Source: Saccharina japonica
Lineage: Eukaryota > Sar > Phaeophyceae > Laminariales > Laminariaceae
Length of the DNA stretch: 64,000 nt
Reading direction: 5' to 3'
NCBI GenBank assembly: GCA_008828725.1
Contig: MEHQ01003752.1
Location: 23,410-87,409, forward strand
Numbering within the stretch: position 1 is the stretch's first letter; each line of letters starts with the position of its first letter. Below the pieces are notes generated by a model. It worked only from the letters and a program-made list of their open reading frames with translations. It searched no databases and was not told the DNA's origin. Shown here one piece after another: positions 10,107 to 22,100 of the stretch. The translations under genes and the position numbers were made by a program.

Positions 10107-13100
10107 ATGCAGGACGGAGCGCACGGCGCACGCAAAGCTCGCGGCAGCAATATGATGTACATTTTGTTTCTCGTTTTTTTGTACAAGCTACAGGGCGGCC
10201 GATTGCGCTGGTTCGTTCGGAACGCTCTCGGCTATGAGGTCAAGGAGGACAACACCCCGCCCACTCCGAAGTCCAGCCGGAAAACAAAGCAGGTAGGTGC
10301 GACAACAGCAGCGGGGCACGTAGCAATTTTGTTTTTTACCTTTTAAGGCAAATACTTGATAGTTGTGACTGATGGCGATTCCTTCTCAACTGAAGAACTA
10401 CCCATGAAGGAATGTGGCTTATCGTGTGTTTTTACAACAATTTTCGTTGAAGACACCTACTACTACTGTAGGCGCATGGGGTTGGACTTTCTCATTGCGT
10501 TTTTTCTAAATGCCAGCTTCTTACGGGTGACTTACTAATAGTATAGAGACCCTTAAGCGAGGAGTCACAGACTATTTTAAATACACCCTTACCGTACGTA
10601 TATATCACCCGTCGGATATAATAATAATCTGACAAGAAACCGCCTCCCCCTCTCTCTACGTACGTTACTGCGATATGAATATGTATCTTACGTATCTTGT
10701 TTTCACGGCCGACCCCAGCCTGCGAGCGGAGAGACGGGATACGCCAGCGCCGGTGACGCTGCTAGCAGCGTCCGGTCCGCAGGCTCGGTCCAAGACGACA
10801 ATGGCGTGCCCCCCCCAGTCGTGGGAGGAGGTGACCCCCTCTCTCGTTTCGCGTTTTCAAAGACCGCTGGAGGGGGGACATTTTCGGGATCCTACCAGCA
10901 GCTTCCAGCGGACGAAGAGGAAGGAGGGTCAGGGCTCCGGTCCCTGTCCATCAACAGCAGCGATGGAGTTGTGGTTCAGAGTGCGTTCGGAGGCACGAGG
11001 TCCATCTCGATGAAGAGCGATACCCCTGCGCCTACGGGGGGAGAGGTAGCCGAGCTCGTGGCAAGCGCCGGGGTATTGGCCAGCGCTACGAGGAAGCCCA
11101 GCAGCAGCAGGAGCGGCTTGGAGTGGTTCCTTCCGATGAAGGACAGGCAGACCCTCAAGCGACGGACGATCCTGGCTAGGCTCACGCCGATTGTGCTGCT
11201 GACCTCGTTCATGTCGGACCTGGACCTGATCACCGACTGGGCTTTCTTGCACTACGGGCTCGCCGGGCAGGGGGAGGTCATCACCCGGCTGGCTTGGTTC
11301 TTCTGCATCGTCGGTTCGGTCATGTGGGCGCTCTCCACCACGGAATTCGCGCTCATGAGTAAGATGAGGGCCATGTGGAAGCACAATCCGCTGAGCCGGC
11401 TGGAGCACGTCGGCCTGGGCTGGCAGCTGCTGGCGAACGTCGTTATGGAAGACCTCCCGCAGTTCATCATCACGATAATCACGAAGCCGAACTCCGTGAC
11501 GGGGGTGCTCAACCTCGCGACCTCGGGGCTGTCCCTCTCCGCCAAGATCGTCCACGGGCTCTCGAGCAAGCGCGCGCCGTCTCTGTCGACCCAGTTCAAG
11601 ATGATAGATCAAGACCCCGCTGTCACGCGCCACCTGTTCAAGCTCCGGTAAGGTTCCGTTCCCTAGCATCTGGCCATTGTGTGCTTGTAGTCATTTGTGC
11701 AGAAGCCGCCCCCTCCAGTTCAAGGTGATAAAATAGCAGGACCCCGCGGACACGCGACGACAACTTTCGAAGGGCGGGAACATTATTTCGAACGGCACAT
11801 TTAGCTATAGACAAAACATCGGTTATAGTACTACTACTATGAATGCTTTCCGTACCCTGAAGAAACTACCACCAAGGATCACAAGATCACACCTACGTAG
11901 CATACATTACCAGCGGTTACGTCTTCTGGGAACATAGAAAACCAATGGCACAAAAACGAGATCTGATTAACGTGTTTGATGACGCGTCGTGCCGTTTCGT
12001 GGTGCAGCGACGCGGCCAAGAAGGAGGCTGCGAAGGCGGAAAAGCTCGTCTACCTGGCGTGGGTTTACAGGCAAGTGGGGGGGGGGCGATCGATAAAATA
12101 TTTTACCCGTTGATACAGACCTACCAGTAGATCATATACATATCCTAATTTGCCCGCTATGATATGATTGTGAACGATATGCTGTGCGGGGTCTGTGTAC
12201 AGTACATATCCAACCGAGGAAACATGCCTATGTTTTCATTGATCGTACAGGTTCTATGGCTCCCCGCCCGACAACATGAGCTGGATCATACATATCATAC
12301 AGATCATACAGATCATACAGGTCATACAGATCATACATATCAAACAGATCATACCGATAATACATATAATACATATCATACCGATAATAAATATCATACA
12401 TATCATACAATCATACAGGTCATACATATCATACATATCATACATATCATATCGATAATACATATCATACAGATCATACAGATCATAAATATCATATAGG
12501 TCATACAGACCAGGCATCTGTCTGCTCTGTAAGATCTAGACTATCCAGTGGCAGTCGATGATCTGACCGGTGCGTGGATTATTCGTATACGGCAGTGACC
12601 TTTGAATGCGCCCTGCGACCGTGATGGTGTACCCGTACCTCTCTGGTGGAAGAGTACGTGTAAGGTCTGCTCATGGGACGCATTTAAAAGGCCTTTAGAT
12701 TTGAATGTCTTCTCTCTTGTATACATTTACCTACTACCAGGTACTTTCAGTATCAAATATTTGGTCCTAGTAATAGTTACTATGGTCCCCCGTGAAAATA
12801 TTGAACTTCCATCGGTACTGGGTGAAGGAGCATACCAAGAGCCAGTAATAAAATCTTTGGACAAAACAAATGTTATCGTAGCACTCATCGGTCCAGCCTA
12901 ACCGCCGCGTGGGGCTCGATTCGGTTCGGTTCGGTCCGGTTCGGTCCGGTTCGGTCCGGTTCGGTTCGATTCGGTCCGGTCCGGTTCGGTCCGGTTCGGT
13001 TCGTTTCGGTTCGGTTCGGTTCGGTTTCGACGTTACAGATGCTCTGAGGGAGAAGCGAAAGCGGCCGCGGTATTCCAAGTGATGCAGATTGACCCGACCT

Positions 13101-16100
13101 TCGTGAACGGAGACCTTGCGTACATGAGGACGGAACTTTTCTTCGGCGCGAGGCTGTGCATCACCGACTGCTCTTTGACAGGTGCGGCGCGAGGACAGGC
13201 TGATTGTTGTTGTTGTTGTTGTTGTTGTGACGCGAAGGGTCGTCGTCTTTTGATTGTGGGGGCGGGGACGCGTGCTACGATAGAGGTACTGCTGTACCGT
13301 GTTTTTGCTTAAGCGCTCTCGGAACGACGGGTGGAGGCTCCTTATAACCCCTTTAGGACTGCACTCCCGTTTTGGGGGACAAGTTACTTGGAATTAGTGT
13401 GGAATTAAAGTCAAATACATGCTTATGTGCAGTGCAGTACTAAAAGGGTCAACCCAAAAAATTGTCGGAATTTTTATAATTCTTGTGATGCAATATTGTT
13501 TGTTATATATATACCTCGACCATGGGATTTGTTTATCGGGTACGCACTGCTGTATACGTACATAGCACTTTTCGTTTCCTCATAACTCAGTTTGTTTTTT
13601 TTCTCGGTGAGGTGTATAGAGCTCCTCAAGTGATCACCCTAAAAAAAAAAGAAAAAACGGTTGGGTGCATGCTAGGATAGAGGTGCACCATGTTTTGTTT
13701 CTGATCTCCTCACTTAAGGAGCGTCATACCTCACCGAAAAAATGATTTTGGAGGAAAATAAAAGTGCTAACCGGATGATAAACCTTATGACCGAAGGATA
13801 CTCTGAACCATGTTTTCGTCACAAAAATGAAAGTCCGACGAATTTGGCTTATAAGGAGCCCGATCGTTCAGAAAACTATTCAGCCAAAAAGTGCTACCTC
13901 TACCGTAGCACGCGTTGGTGCAACTCTACCTTAAGATAGCATGCGCCTTGCAGGGGAAACTCAAATGTGTGATTGGGTTTGGCGCTGGGAGCGGGTGATC
14001 ATTTCGGGGCCGCAGCTGTTGACATTCGCAGCGACACCGGGCTTCTCACGTCGAGGTTTCGGTTAGGGGGGCATAAGGGTGGCCAAGCCCAGAAAGGGGG
14101 CATTGTCGTACGTGCACGGGAAGAGGTCACCGGTACGCGTTCTGGCGTGGACGCAGGCGGCGGCGGCGGCGGCGGCGGCCCGGCTGCGTTGATGGTGGAG
14201 TTGATGGCGTCGGACACCACTTTGCGTGAAAGCGCACCGTCGTCATCGTACACGTGTGGCAGTGTTGTAAGAGTATGGCGGTATGGACAAACCCTATATA
14301 CGAGCATTGCGTCGGGTCGTGGTACCGTCCGAGGGCGGACTAGCGACTTCACCCTTCATACCCTGCGTATCGGGGTGGCCACCAATCTGGCGGCTGGAAG
14401 GGATGTACCAGACCGAGTAATGCACAAGGAAGGTCGTTGGGCCAGGAACCCCAGCACCTTCATGATACAAACTCAGGGAAACACTGCACAGATTCCCGTA
14501 GGGATTAAAATAAACTAGCACAGGTAGGCAAGGCAGTTCCAAGACAGCCTGGGCGAGGTATGGGTGGAGCCGAACATACCAGGCTGGAAGCAACCTCGGA
14601 ATGGAGTAGGTCATTGGTGGGCGCCGTTGGGAATCTCGGCCACACCCGAGGCTGGATATGTTTGGGCTCCGGCCATCCGTTTGCGAAGGGAAACTCGAGA
14701 AGTAGATATGCTGGTGAGGTTCAGATGTCTACGCGGCCGGCTGCGGGATGACCTGTTCTGCCAGTGGGTTTTCCCTTCCGGGCCACTGAGAATAATAATA
14801 CATGGTCATTCGAAACATAATACAGAACACATGTAAGCTTTTTCGTTTCGCGATGTGTACTGATTATTGGCACGATATTGTTCGTTGGTCTGGGGCGACA
14901 AAATATTTCAATGTTCCATTTTCGGTCGTGAGGTACAGAGGCGCTCGCACTAGAGGCGAAATAAACGGTAATGAACATGGGGGTATATAGTACTTACCCC
15001 CTCACAGTAGCAGCAGTCCTCAGCAGCAAGAACGGCTCGGGAAAAACAAGGCTCCACATCCGGAATTAGCCCGCATGTGATTTCACAAGATGATCGAGGA
15101 CGCCAAACTACATGTATGTATGCATGCACGTGTACCACTACTGTGCACAACAGTAGTGTGTTTTAAAACCAGCCATGCTGAAAAATGGTCATTCGTCTGT
15201 TGAAACACAAAACACTGTTTTTTAAATGCTGAGGTCTCGAGCCGTAAGCAAAACAAAAAGCATACGCAGGAATATGCCCACCAAACTCCATGTTTATGCG
15301 AAGTGTGCGCGAAAGCGACCATTCTACGTAGAAATGGTCGAACATTGGTTGGAACCCGAAACGCATTTTTTCAAGGTCCGAGTCTGTACCAAGCATCACA
15401 CGGTAAGCAAGGAATCTGTTGTGGGGATCCGTCGCCATACTGTACTTGCTTTTCGCCCTCTCTCTCCTGTTCTCCCTCGCGCCCAGGGCCCATCCCGAGG
15501 CAGCTGGGTGCCAGGACCATTCTGAAGGCCATCATCCTCTCGGACAACAAACTGACAGGTAGGAGGGAGTTTCTTTTTGCAAGACCTCCACGCGATTTGA
15601 TGCAGCAGCAGCAGCAGCAGCACCTGTTGAGCTCGTTTAGTCTCTGCATGAAGTACCCAACTCTACTGCTGCTGTGTGCGCAATCCGAGGAGAATGTTTA
15701 CCCCACGCGGATAGGGGTAGTACTTGTCTGCCTTCTGATGCAGCATATACTGTTGTTGACGCATGCTATCTTAACCCTTTTAGGACTGCAGTCCCGTTTT
15801 GGGGACAAACCACTCTAATTATAAGTGATTTGTGGCCAAGACGGGACTCCAGTCCTATAAGGGTTAAGCTAGAGGTGCACCATGCTCGTTTCTGAGGGTG
15901 GTCGCTTGAGCTCCATACATTCCCCCAAGAAACTGATTTCGGAGGAAAAGGAAAGTGCCACCCGACGAATAAAACGACACGCTCTGGAAGACGCGAATGA
16001 GACTTCGACGGTTTTGGGTTAAGGATGGGGGCGACGCGTGCTACGATAGAGGTATACCTTTTTTTGGCTGAAGTGTTTTCTGAATGATCGGGCTCCTTAA

Positions 16101-19100
16101 CCCAAAAGCGTCGGTTTTTTTTAACATATATATGGTGTTGCAATTTCGTTCATTGTATACTTACTGTAGGTCTTGGTATTGTCCATCGAGTAACACTTTT
16201 ATTTTCGCCCAAAATCAGTTTTTGGTTGAGGTATATAGGGCTTCTCAAGTGACCGCCCTTAGAAGGCAGAAAATGGCCTGTCTGCAGGTGCACCTCTACC
16301 GTAGCAGGCGTCGAGCCCCGTCATCCGAAAAACAATTTCGCCGAAAAGTGCTACTTCTATCGTAGCGCGCGATGGGTATTCCTATCCGTCTGGAGTACGT
16401 AGAGACAACAGGCATGTTTATCCTGGGGGGCGCTCCAAATGGAACTACGGGACGTGCCCGATAACCCCCTTCACGTCCCGGCACCGTGAGTGCCCACCCG
16501 TGAACCCACCACGGCCCAGCATCCCTCACACCACAGACTGTATTTGGCACAATATTCACCCCATGCGATACTAGGGGTAGCACCTTTTTTTTGCATCCTG
16601 GGGACGCTTCCTACGGTAGAGGTGCACCATGTTTTTTTCTGAGCTCCTCACTTGAGGAGCGTCATACCTCACCGAAAAAATAATTTTGGAGGAAACTAAA
16701 AGTGCTGTCGGGTGCGAAATCTCATGACCGAAGTACACTCTGAAACAGTATTCGTCACAAATATGAAAGTCCGACGAATTCGGGTTGAGGGGCCCGATCG
16801 TTCAGAAAACGATTCAGCCAAAAAGTGCCACCTCTACCGTAGCACTAGTCTGGGATAAATACTAATACGGGGGATCATACGAAGTAAATAGAACTTCGAC
16901 GCTGTACACAAAAACCTATGCATTTACCTTTTTTTACTATTAATAACAGTATTTGGTCCTATATACTATGTATGGTCCTCCGTAATAAGAGTCCTGACTG
17001 ATGGAGGGCTTCTCAGCTGGAAGCACTACCCACAAAGGGGTGCCTCGTTTCAGCCGTTCTCGGCACGAACGGCCTTAACCATGGGCTTGCTCGTCGGCTT
17101 AAGTCTGCCATTTTTCTTAAAGTCCAGCTTTTGGGTGAAGTACACAGAGCTGCCATTCTAGAATCAAGTGATTATCATAACCTCAGAAAATCGCAGGTTG
17201 CACCCCTGCCTTTTAAGTAGAATGCCTTCCGAGGGCGCGGTTATCAAGGGGGAAACGCGCGTAAGGAGTTCATATATAGGTAAGCCTGATTGGCACGGCT
17301 TTCTGTAGCCAATGGAGCATGCCCCCTTTGGAGAGAAACCTCGGGTCCCCTGCAGAATTGGAACAACGTTTGGGTTAGGCATGTACAATAGATAGACCGT
17401 ACTAGAAAACCCATGGACCCATTCATATGCCCCAAAGACCACGTCGTTCCGAGGGGGGGGGTAATGATATACCGATAAGGCTTATCTCTCTGGTCTGGGT
17501 TAATCGATTGTTCATTCGCCCCGTTAGACCAGTAATAGGTGATACCTTCACCCCCCCCCCCCCCCCCCCCCCACCCACCCATCCACCCCGTGCATACAGG
17601 CTGCATTCCGGCGGAGCTAGGAAATTTGCCGTCGCTCCGAGAGTTGGACCTGAGCGACAACAAACTTTCTGGTAGGTGAAAGTGCTGTGTGGCTGGGTGG
17701 GGTTAACTTCTACCCTTGTAACATGAAGGGCGTTTGTGTGGTTGCGCACCGCAGAATAGGCCCACGCCGGATGAGGAAACGTATTCGAAAACAAAACGTA
17801 TTTTGGCGGACGCAACGAATCATTTTGGAATAAGATATCATGCTCAGCGCGGCGAGCGCTAACACCACGAAACCCTTGCCCGCAAGCTTTACATTATAAG
17901 GCTAGATGCTCAAGTTTTGATCAATATTATTGTCGTCTGTGAGCAATGCCATCTTGTGGGGGCGGTGGTTGCCTTATTGTTTTCTGAGTTCTCCGCAAGA
18001 CCAGCTCGATATCTCACCCAAAGCACGGCGACTTCAAAAAACGTTTGTTGGTGCAGCCGGACCAGCATTTCTATGCGCTACAAGTACTAACTGTAGTCAC
18101 CAGAAACAAATATACGAGTAAAAGAGTAAACGTGCACTCGTATATAGTACTAACCGGTACCGCAGTTGGTGACTTAAGGAAATCAAACAGTCCCAGTGAC
18201 AAAATATTGCGTTAGGAGGCAAACAACTAACTGGAAACCCTACCTCCTACCTACAGTGGGATGTTTGATTCTTTGTAAGCTGGATTAAGGTCTGTATCGT
18301 ACGGCCCTCCCGATGATGTCATGTCATATGTCATGCTGTGTCATGTGTTTCAGGTCCTATCCCTGTGGAGCTGTGCGGACTGGTCACGCTACAGGTGCTA
18401 TCCTTGGCGCGCAACAACCTCACCGGTGAGAGCTGCAACGCGTGCTGGGGCTAGTAGGGGCCATCGCACACAGCAACTTGTTCGGCCCATTGAGTTCTGA
18501 GCGCAGCTTTAACGCGCTGTCTATAGTACTGTAGTATACGTGACCGAAATGCGTCTTGCCGCATTGTCGCGGGCTGCAGAAAGCGGTTGCTCAAGCTGTG
18601 AGCTATACGTATATAACAGCGAAAACAAATACCAACACATATATTCGGGAAATCTGAATAGTGTGTATGTGGGCGCAAGGGATCAGCGGCGTGGCAACTC
18701 AAACTGTGAGGGTTGCCTACCACTTATTCAAGAAAATGGCTAACATACGAGTGCACGAGACGGCTACAACTACCCCTAAGCCATTCAGAGAAGCCCGAAT
18801 CCTGACCCTGAGACAATCAGAGCAGCCCTAACCCTGATCCTAAGCCAATCAGAGCAGCGCTACCCCCGACCGTAAGCCAATCAGACCATACCAAACCTCG
18901 AAAAAGCGGTAAGCTTTACTGCGAACCGTGTGCCTTCCTCGTGACAACAAGTTGCCGTCTGTGTGCAAATCCAAATAGTGAAATATCCGCGCAAACGATT
19001 TTTGTTTGTGTGTGTCACTCCAGTTAGTTGTTACCTGGTATGTACCTTTGAAATCGATCGTGTGTGCGGCCCTAAACAATTGGGTACAAATTCGCAACTG

Positions 19101-22100
19101 ACCATCTGTGTAGCGGTTCAACTACCGTCCCAACCGATCGTTTAGTGTATGCGGCAAATCCTTTGCGTACCTTCACAAGTCACTGCCTATCCTATCTGTG
19201 CGGCAATCCAAGTGTGTGTGTGTACTTTTTCGCAACCGATGATCTGCCGTGGCGGTCCAATGATACACCTTCGAAACCGATCATCCCCTCCGTAGCAACC
19301 CCATAGCTAAACACATCTTGTGGCCCAACCCGATTAGCGTCCATTCACAGTGACGGTCTGTGCGGCAGTCCAATTACTGTTTGTAGTTCGCAACAGATCC
19401 TCTGTGTCGCAATCCAACTGCTGTTTATTTTTTCGCGACGGACCATGTGTCATATGTGGGTGTGCGCTTGAAACTCCCGATTGGGCGGACGGTTGTTGTT
19501 GCTGCAACTCTCCGCGCGCACACCACAGGCTCGATACCAGCCGAAATGGGAACGCTTGGCGAGCTGACGTCGATCAACCTTGCCGGCAACAGACTCACCG
19601 GTAAGCAACCGCGCGTGGAGCCATTGTCGCGGGGTAAATAATACCACCACATGCATTATCATACCTCACCACGCCACATCACGCCACGCACCACAAATCA
19701 CGCCGCACCACACCGCGCATGACACGTTTTTATGGTGGCTTCGCAGGCGTTATTCCCTCCGAGCTGGGAGATCTGTCCGCCCTCCAGGAGCTGGACCTTA
19801 GCGACAACCAGTTCACAGGTACATGCCGAATTATATACAGTAGTACTTGGACTAAATGCACTACTTGTCGTACACGTTCGTGAAATTTGGCATTGTCCCG
19901 CAAAGGCGGTACAAAGCTATATACACTACTCACAGTATATCGATCGTGACTGCTAACAACGTTGAGTCTAGGTGATACCGATTTGTTTCTTGTTAAACGT
20001 CTTGCAGGTGAGTTGCTGTTACAGCCAGTGATGAGGCTGTGCATGTTCGCAAACTGCGGAGGTTGTGCCGCATAATATTCGGTGATGATAAGCGAAATCG
20101 ACTTTGTGTTCGTCGAATTGTAGCCATTTGGCTCCACTGATGGCCCCTGCTGTGAACGTTGCAGGTCTTACTTGATCACTGCTTGGTGCTGTAGAAATGC
20201 TGCGTCCCCAAGCGCACATGTTCGCCGCCCATGCTTATATTGCTAGCATATTGCTAGCATGGGATGGGTAGGGCGCTTGTGGCGCAATTCGCCATGAACA
20301 AAGGGTTTTGTGCGCGCGCGTGGAAGATCAGCCGGGTGGTTTGCAGACTGGTTAAGACTGAATACAGATGCATCTTTGAGCATCACTGTATAGAAGGTCC
20401 CAAATCATTTAATAACATGTACCTTGTACCCAGTATAGCTAGCTACCAAAGCATACGAAGTAAATCATTTATGTACATGACCGGTATTTGCTTCTAACCG
20501 TGGCCAGGTGCCATCCCCGAGGAATTTGGCAACCTTGCGAGCCTCAAGACCCTCTGTGTTGGGTCCAACAAGCTTACTGGTGAGCCACATTTACGTTTCA
20601 CGCTGAAGGGAGAAACGTACGAGTCTTGCGGCAGTGGGGGATAGTGCAGTATATACATATATATACGAAGTATATATTTATACTTCATATATATATACAG
20701 TATTTCCATCCCATTTGTATATTCGCCCTTTTTTCTCTTTATCTCTCCCTCTTCAGCCGTAACTCAGATACAGGGCCACGTAAAAGTAGGCTCTTCTCCC
20801 CCCTCCCCTCCTCACTACGGTACGTGCCTTGCATTTTTATCGCGAGAAGAGGCCAGCCCTTTCTTCTACTCGCCGACTCGGGTCGAATCGGGCCTACCCA
20901 CACTTCAAGGCGCTTTGGACATTTGGCGTGTGTTGGGGGCCCATACTGTACTGAGTATCCGCGCTCCTCCACTGGCCCTTGCTACGGGGACGCGTGCTAG
21001 ATGTACGATATTAGTAGAGCACTTTTAGGAGTGAACTATTTCTTGACTGACGGGAGGTCCTGGGTAATGCCTTTCAAGTGTCATTCGGTTACTGCATCTG
21101 CGGGTCCCTACAAATCACCAAAACCAACCAATAATCTATCCCAGTCCCCGATACAGACATGCTTCATTCTCTCTTACCAATAAACCCTGTTTTGTTCGTT
21201 ACTCCGATTGCGGAGGCCGTTACGTCGTCTACGTACAAAACTAGCCTCGCTCATCATGAAACCCCGTTTTGTCTCAATCGGAAATAAAAATGAATGACAG
21301 GTCTGGTACCCACGTGCTTGGGTGGGCTCATCCACCTGAAGTCGCTGGTCGTCGCCGACAACATGCTGACCGGTAAGCCCCGCTGCTGCTCAGGAAATGC
21401 AGGTAGGGTATACTGCCGAACTGACTGTGTCATCGCTGACAGCATGCTAAACCGATAAGCGAGCTGCTCAGGACCTGCACAGTGGAGTAGATTGCCGAAC
21501 TGGTGTATAGCCGAAACAGTGCCAGCTGGTGGGGCTCCTTAACTGTGGAAGTACCCAACATCTGAAACAGACGCTTGCTAGGATAGAGGTATACAGTAGC
21601 ACGTTTTGGCTGAAACTTTTTCCGGACGACGGGGAGGGGGGTCCTTAACCCACAAAATCGTCGGCATTTCAGTTTGGTATGGTGCAACATTTGTTTTTTT
21701 GTAGTTCCTCGGGTACACATACGCGTGACACTTTTATGTTTACGGATCCAAAATCCATTTTGTTTTACCTGCTATTAGTATACAGCTCCTCAAGTGAGGA
21801 AGGGGCCTCAGCGTAAAAACATGTATATATATATATGGCACCTCTACCTTAAGATGGCATGCGTTGAAAATAGATATGGTCATCCATTTTATCAAACGTC
21901 TACGACCTTGAGATAGCATGCGTTGGAAGGCCATTCATTTTTTCAACCGTCTACGATCAGCAGTGAGGGGTCGGATCCTGCTGCGCCCGTGCGCTGTACC
22001 TTGGACACCAACCATTTTATGATACCGCCCCCCAGTAACGCAGTAGCCGTTGTCGCTGTAATGGTCCGTTTTCATTCCCAAAGTTCCGTTTGAAGTCCCC

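Noticed and set aside
10801-11013. ATG at 10801 as start of the membrane region
   Set aside because: It is in a different frame from the membrane helices. The correct frame is open upstream to an acceptor at 10718 that joins the 10107-10292 exon in phase 0.
12251-12285. Candidate LRR-gene exon reading FYGSPPDNMSW after a CAG acceptor
   Set aside because: The bases belong to a dispersed repeat found at 40.9 and 45.5 kb, no donor fits, and the 12070 and 13039 exons join perfectly without it.
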